A DNA stretch of 64,000 nucleotides from contig NZ_RXYA01000010.1 in the NCBI RefSeq assembly GCF_008086595.1, forward strand, positions 62,001 to 126,000, read 5' to 3'. Every line of letters starts with the position of its first letter. Position 1 is the first letter of the stretch. The stretch is from Acetobacterium paludosum. Its GTDB lineage: Bacteria; Bacillota; Clostridia; Eubacteriales; Eubacteriaceae. Of this stretch, positions 63,658 to 64,000 are shown one piece after another. The notes below the pieces were generated by a model that was given only the letters and a program-made list of their open reading frames with translations, was not told the DNA's origin and did no database searches. The position numbers and the translations under genes are program-made.

Positions 63658-63673
63658 TGGCATGATAATTGCT
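63658..63673 (+). promoter_or_regulatory. Sigma-54 (-24/-12) promoter of the dha operon
   Basis: TGGCATGATAATTGCT matches the TGGCAYR-N4-TTGCW consensus at all defined positions. It lies 92 bases before the dhaM start and right after a sigma-54 activator gene. Confidence 0.87.
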
Positions 63674-63765
63674 ATATGATAACGTATACCTATTGTAGAG
63701 GGTCGGGCTGTTGAGAAGCCTGACAGATACTTCTGGTAAATGCACTTTAAAAAGGAGGATGAATA

Positions 63766-64000
63766 ATGACGGGCGTGATTATTGTATCCCACAGTGAAAA
63801 ACTGGCAGAAGGTCTGAGAGACATTGCGATGGAAATGAATGATGGCAGCGTCGAGATCATTGCTGCCGGCGGCGCTGACGGAGGACGTATTGGCACCAAT
63901 ACGCTGAAGATTAAAGCCGCAATTGAGGCATTGGCAGACCGTGAGCATATTCTTATTTTCGTTGATCTGGGAAGCTCGGTTATGAGCAGCGAGGCGGCCA
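63766..64000 (+). CDS. dhaM: Dihydroxyacetone kinase phosphotransfer subunit DhaM (partial)
   Basis: The first 78 codons of a gene cut by the window end. It starts TGVIIVSHSEKLAEGLRDIA, with His9 (about) at the position phosphorylated in EIIA-mannose-type proteins, and continues AAGGADGGRIGTNTLKI and IFVDLGSSVMSSE. This matches DhaM, which passes phosphate from HPr to DhaL for dihydroxyacetone kinase. ATG 63766 follows AAAGGAGG. DhaK and DhaL are expected near it, outside this window. Confidence 0.9.
   Translation, partial: MTGVIIVSHSEKLAEGLRDIAMEMNDGSVEIIAAGGADGGRIGTNTLKIKAAIEALADREHILIFVDLGSSVMSSEAA

Overview
The window looks like chromosomal DNA of an acetogenic Firmicute, most likely Acetobacterium (Eubacteriaceae) or a very close relative. 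This rests on two gene orders recalled from A. woodii: the hydrogen-dependent CO2 reductase order fdhF1-hycB1-fdhF2-hycB2-fdhD-hycB3-hydA2, and the electron-bifurcating lactate dehydrogenase order lctABCDEF. A T-box in front of ileS, a Veg protein, AT-rich gaps, strong Shine-Dalgarno sites and several TTG/GTG starts also fit. No database search was possible; all names come from reading motifs and context.

Layout. 1-6.3 kb: the 3' end of a tungsten aldehyde:ferredoxin oxidoreductase, a MoaD/ThiS-like protein, a MOSC protein, selA, selB, a MobB-like NTPase, the selenocysteine tRNA selC and mobA, i.e. selenocysteine and pterin-cofactor functions. 6.5-15.2 kb: the HDCR cluster. Its two formate dehydrogenase modules are a tandem duplication; fdhF1 carries Cys139, while fdhF2 carries an in-frame TGA (Sec139) followed by a SECIS-like hairpin that has been lost in fdhF1. 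15.4-19.4 kb: a double-cubane/2-hydroxyacyl-CoA-dehydratase-like protein, its ATPase activator, a cysteine-desulfurase-like enzyme and, convergent, DUF3343 and YedF, which are selenium/sulfur handling proteins. 19.6-23.0 kb: two corrinoid proteins without a methyltransferase, a GntR/UTRA regulator and a DUF1638 protein.

23.1-40.1 kb is mostly core genome: murE, xth, uup, a gamma-carbonic-anhydrase-like protein, an ECF S component, a secreted hypothetical, T-box/ileS, pheA, a LUD protein, a HAD phosphatase, veg, arcA, an ornithine carbamoyltransferase and a phosphohexomutase. Palindromic repeat elements flank xth and recur as hairpins elsewhere. 40.1-47.5 kb: the divergent lactate regulator and the lct operon, with a consensus promoter and a palindromic operator. 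48.0-59.2 kb: a complete type I-C CRISPR-Cas locus (cas3-cas5c-cas8c-cas7c-cas4-cas1-cas2) and an array of 53 repeats and 52 spacers, including one near-duplicate spacer pair. 59.5-64.0 kb: GlpP, a divergent TIM-like isomerase with RpiB, a sigma-54 activator with an N-terminal HPr-like domain and, behind a textbook -24/-12 promoter, the start of dhaM. This end appears devoted to glycerol, dihydroxyacetone or polyol metabolism.

How the genes fit together: the Sec genes (selA, selB, selC) and Moco/W-cofactor genes supply the neighbouring Sec formate dehydrogenase of the HDCR, which makes formate from H2 and CO2. The lct operon lets lactate feed the same energy metabolism by flavin-based electron bifurcation. 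The best candidates for something little described are the double-cubane/activase/desulfurase/DUF3343/YedF cluster, the HPr-PAS-AAA regulator with its sigma-54 dha promoter, the FdhD that lacks the usual CxxC, and an unassigned structured RNA near 0.55-0.68 kb.
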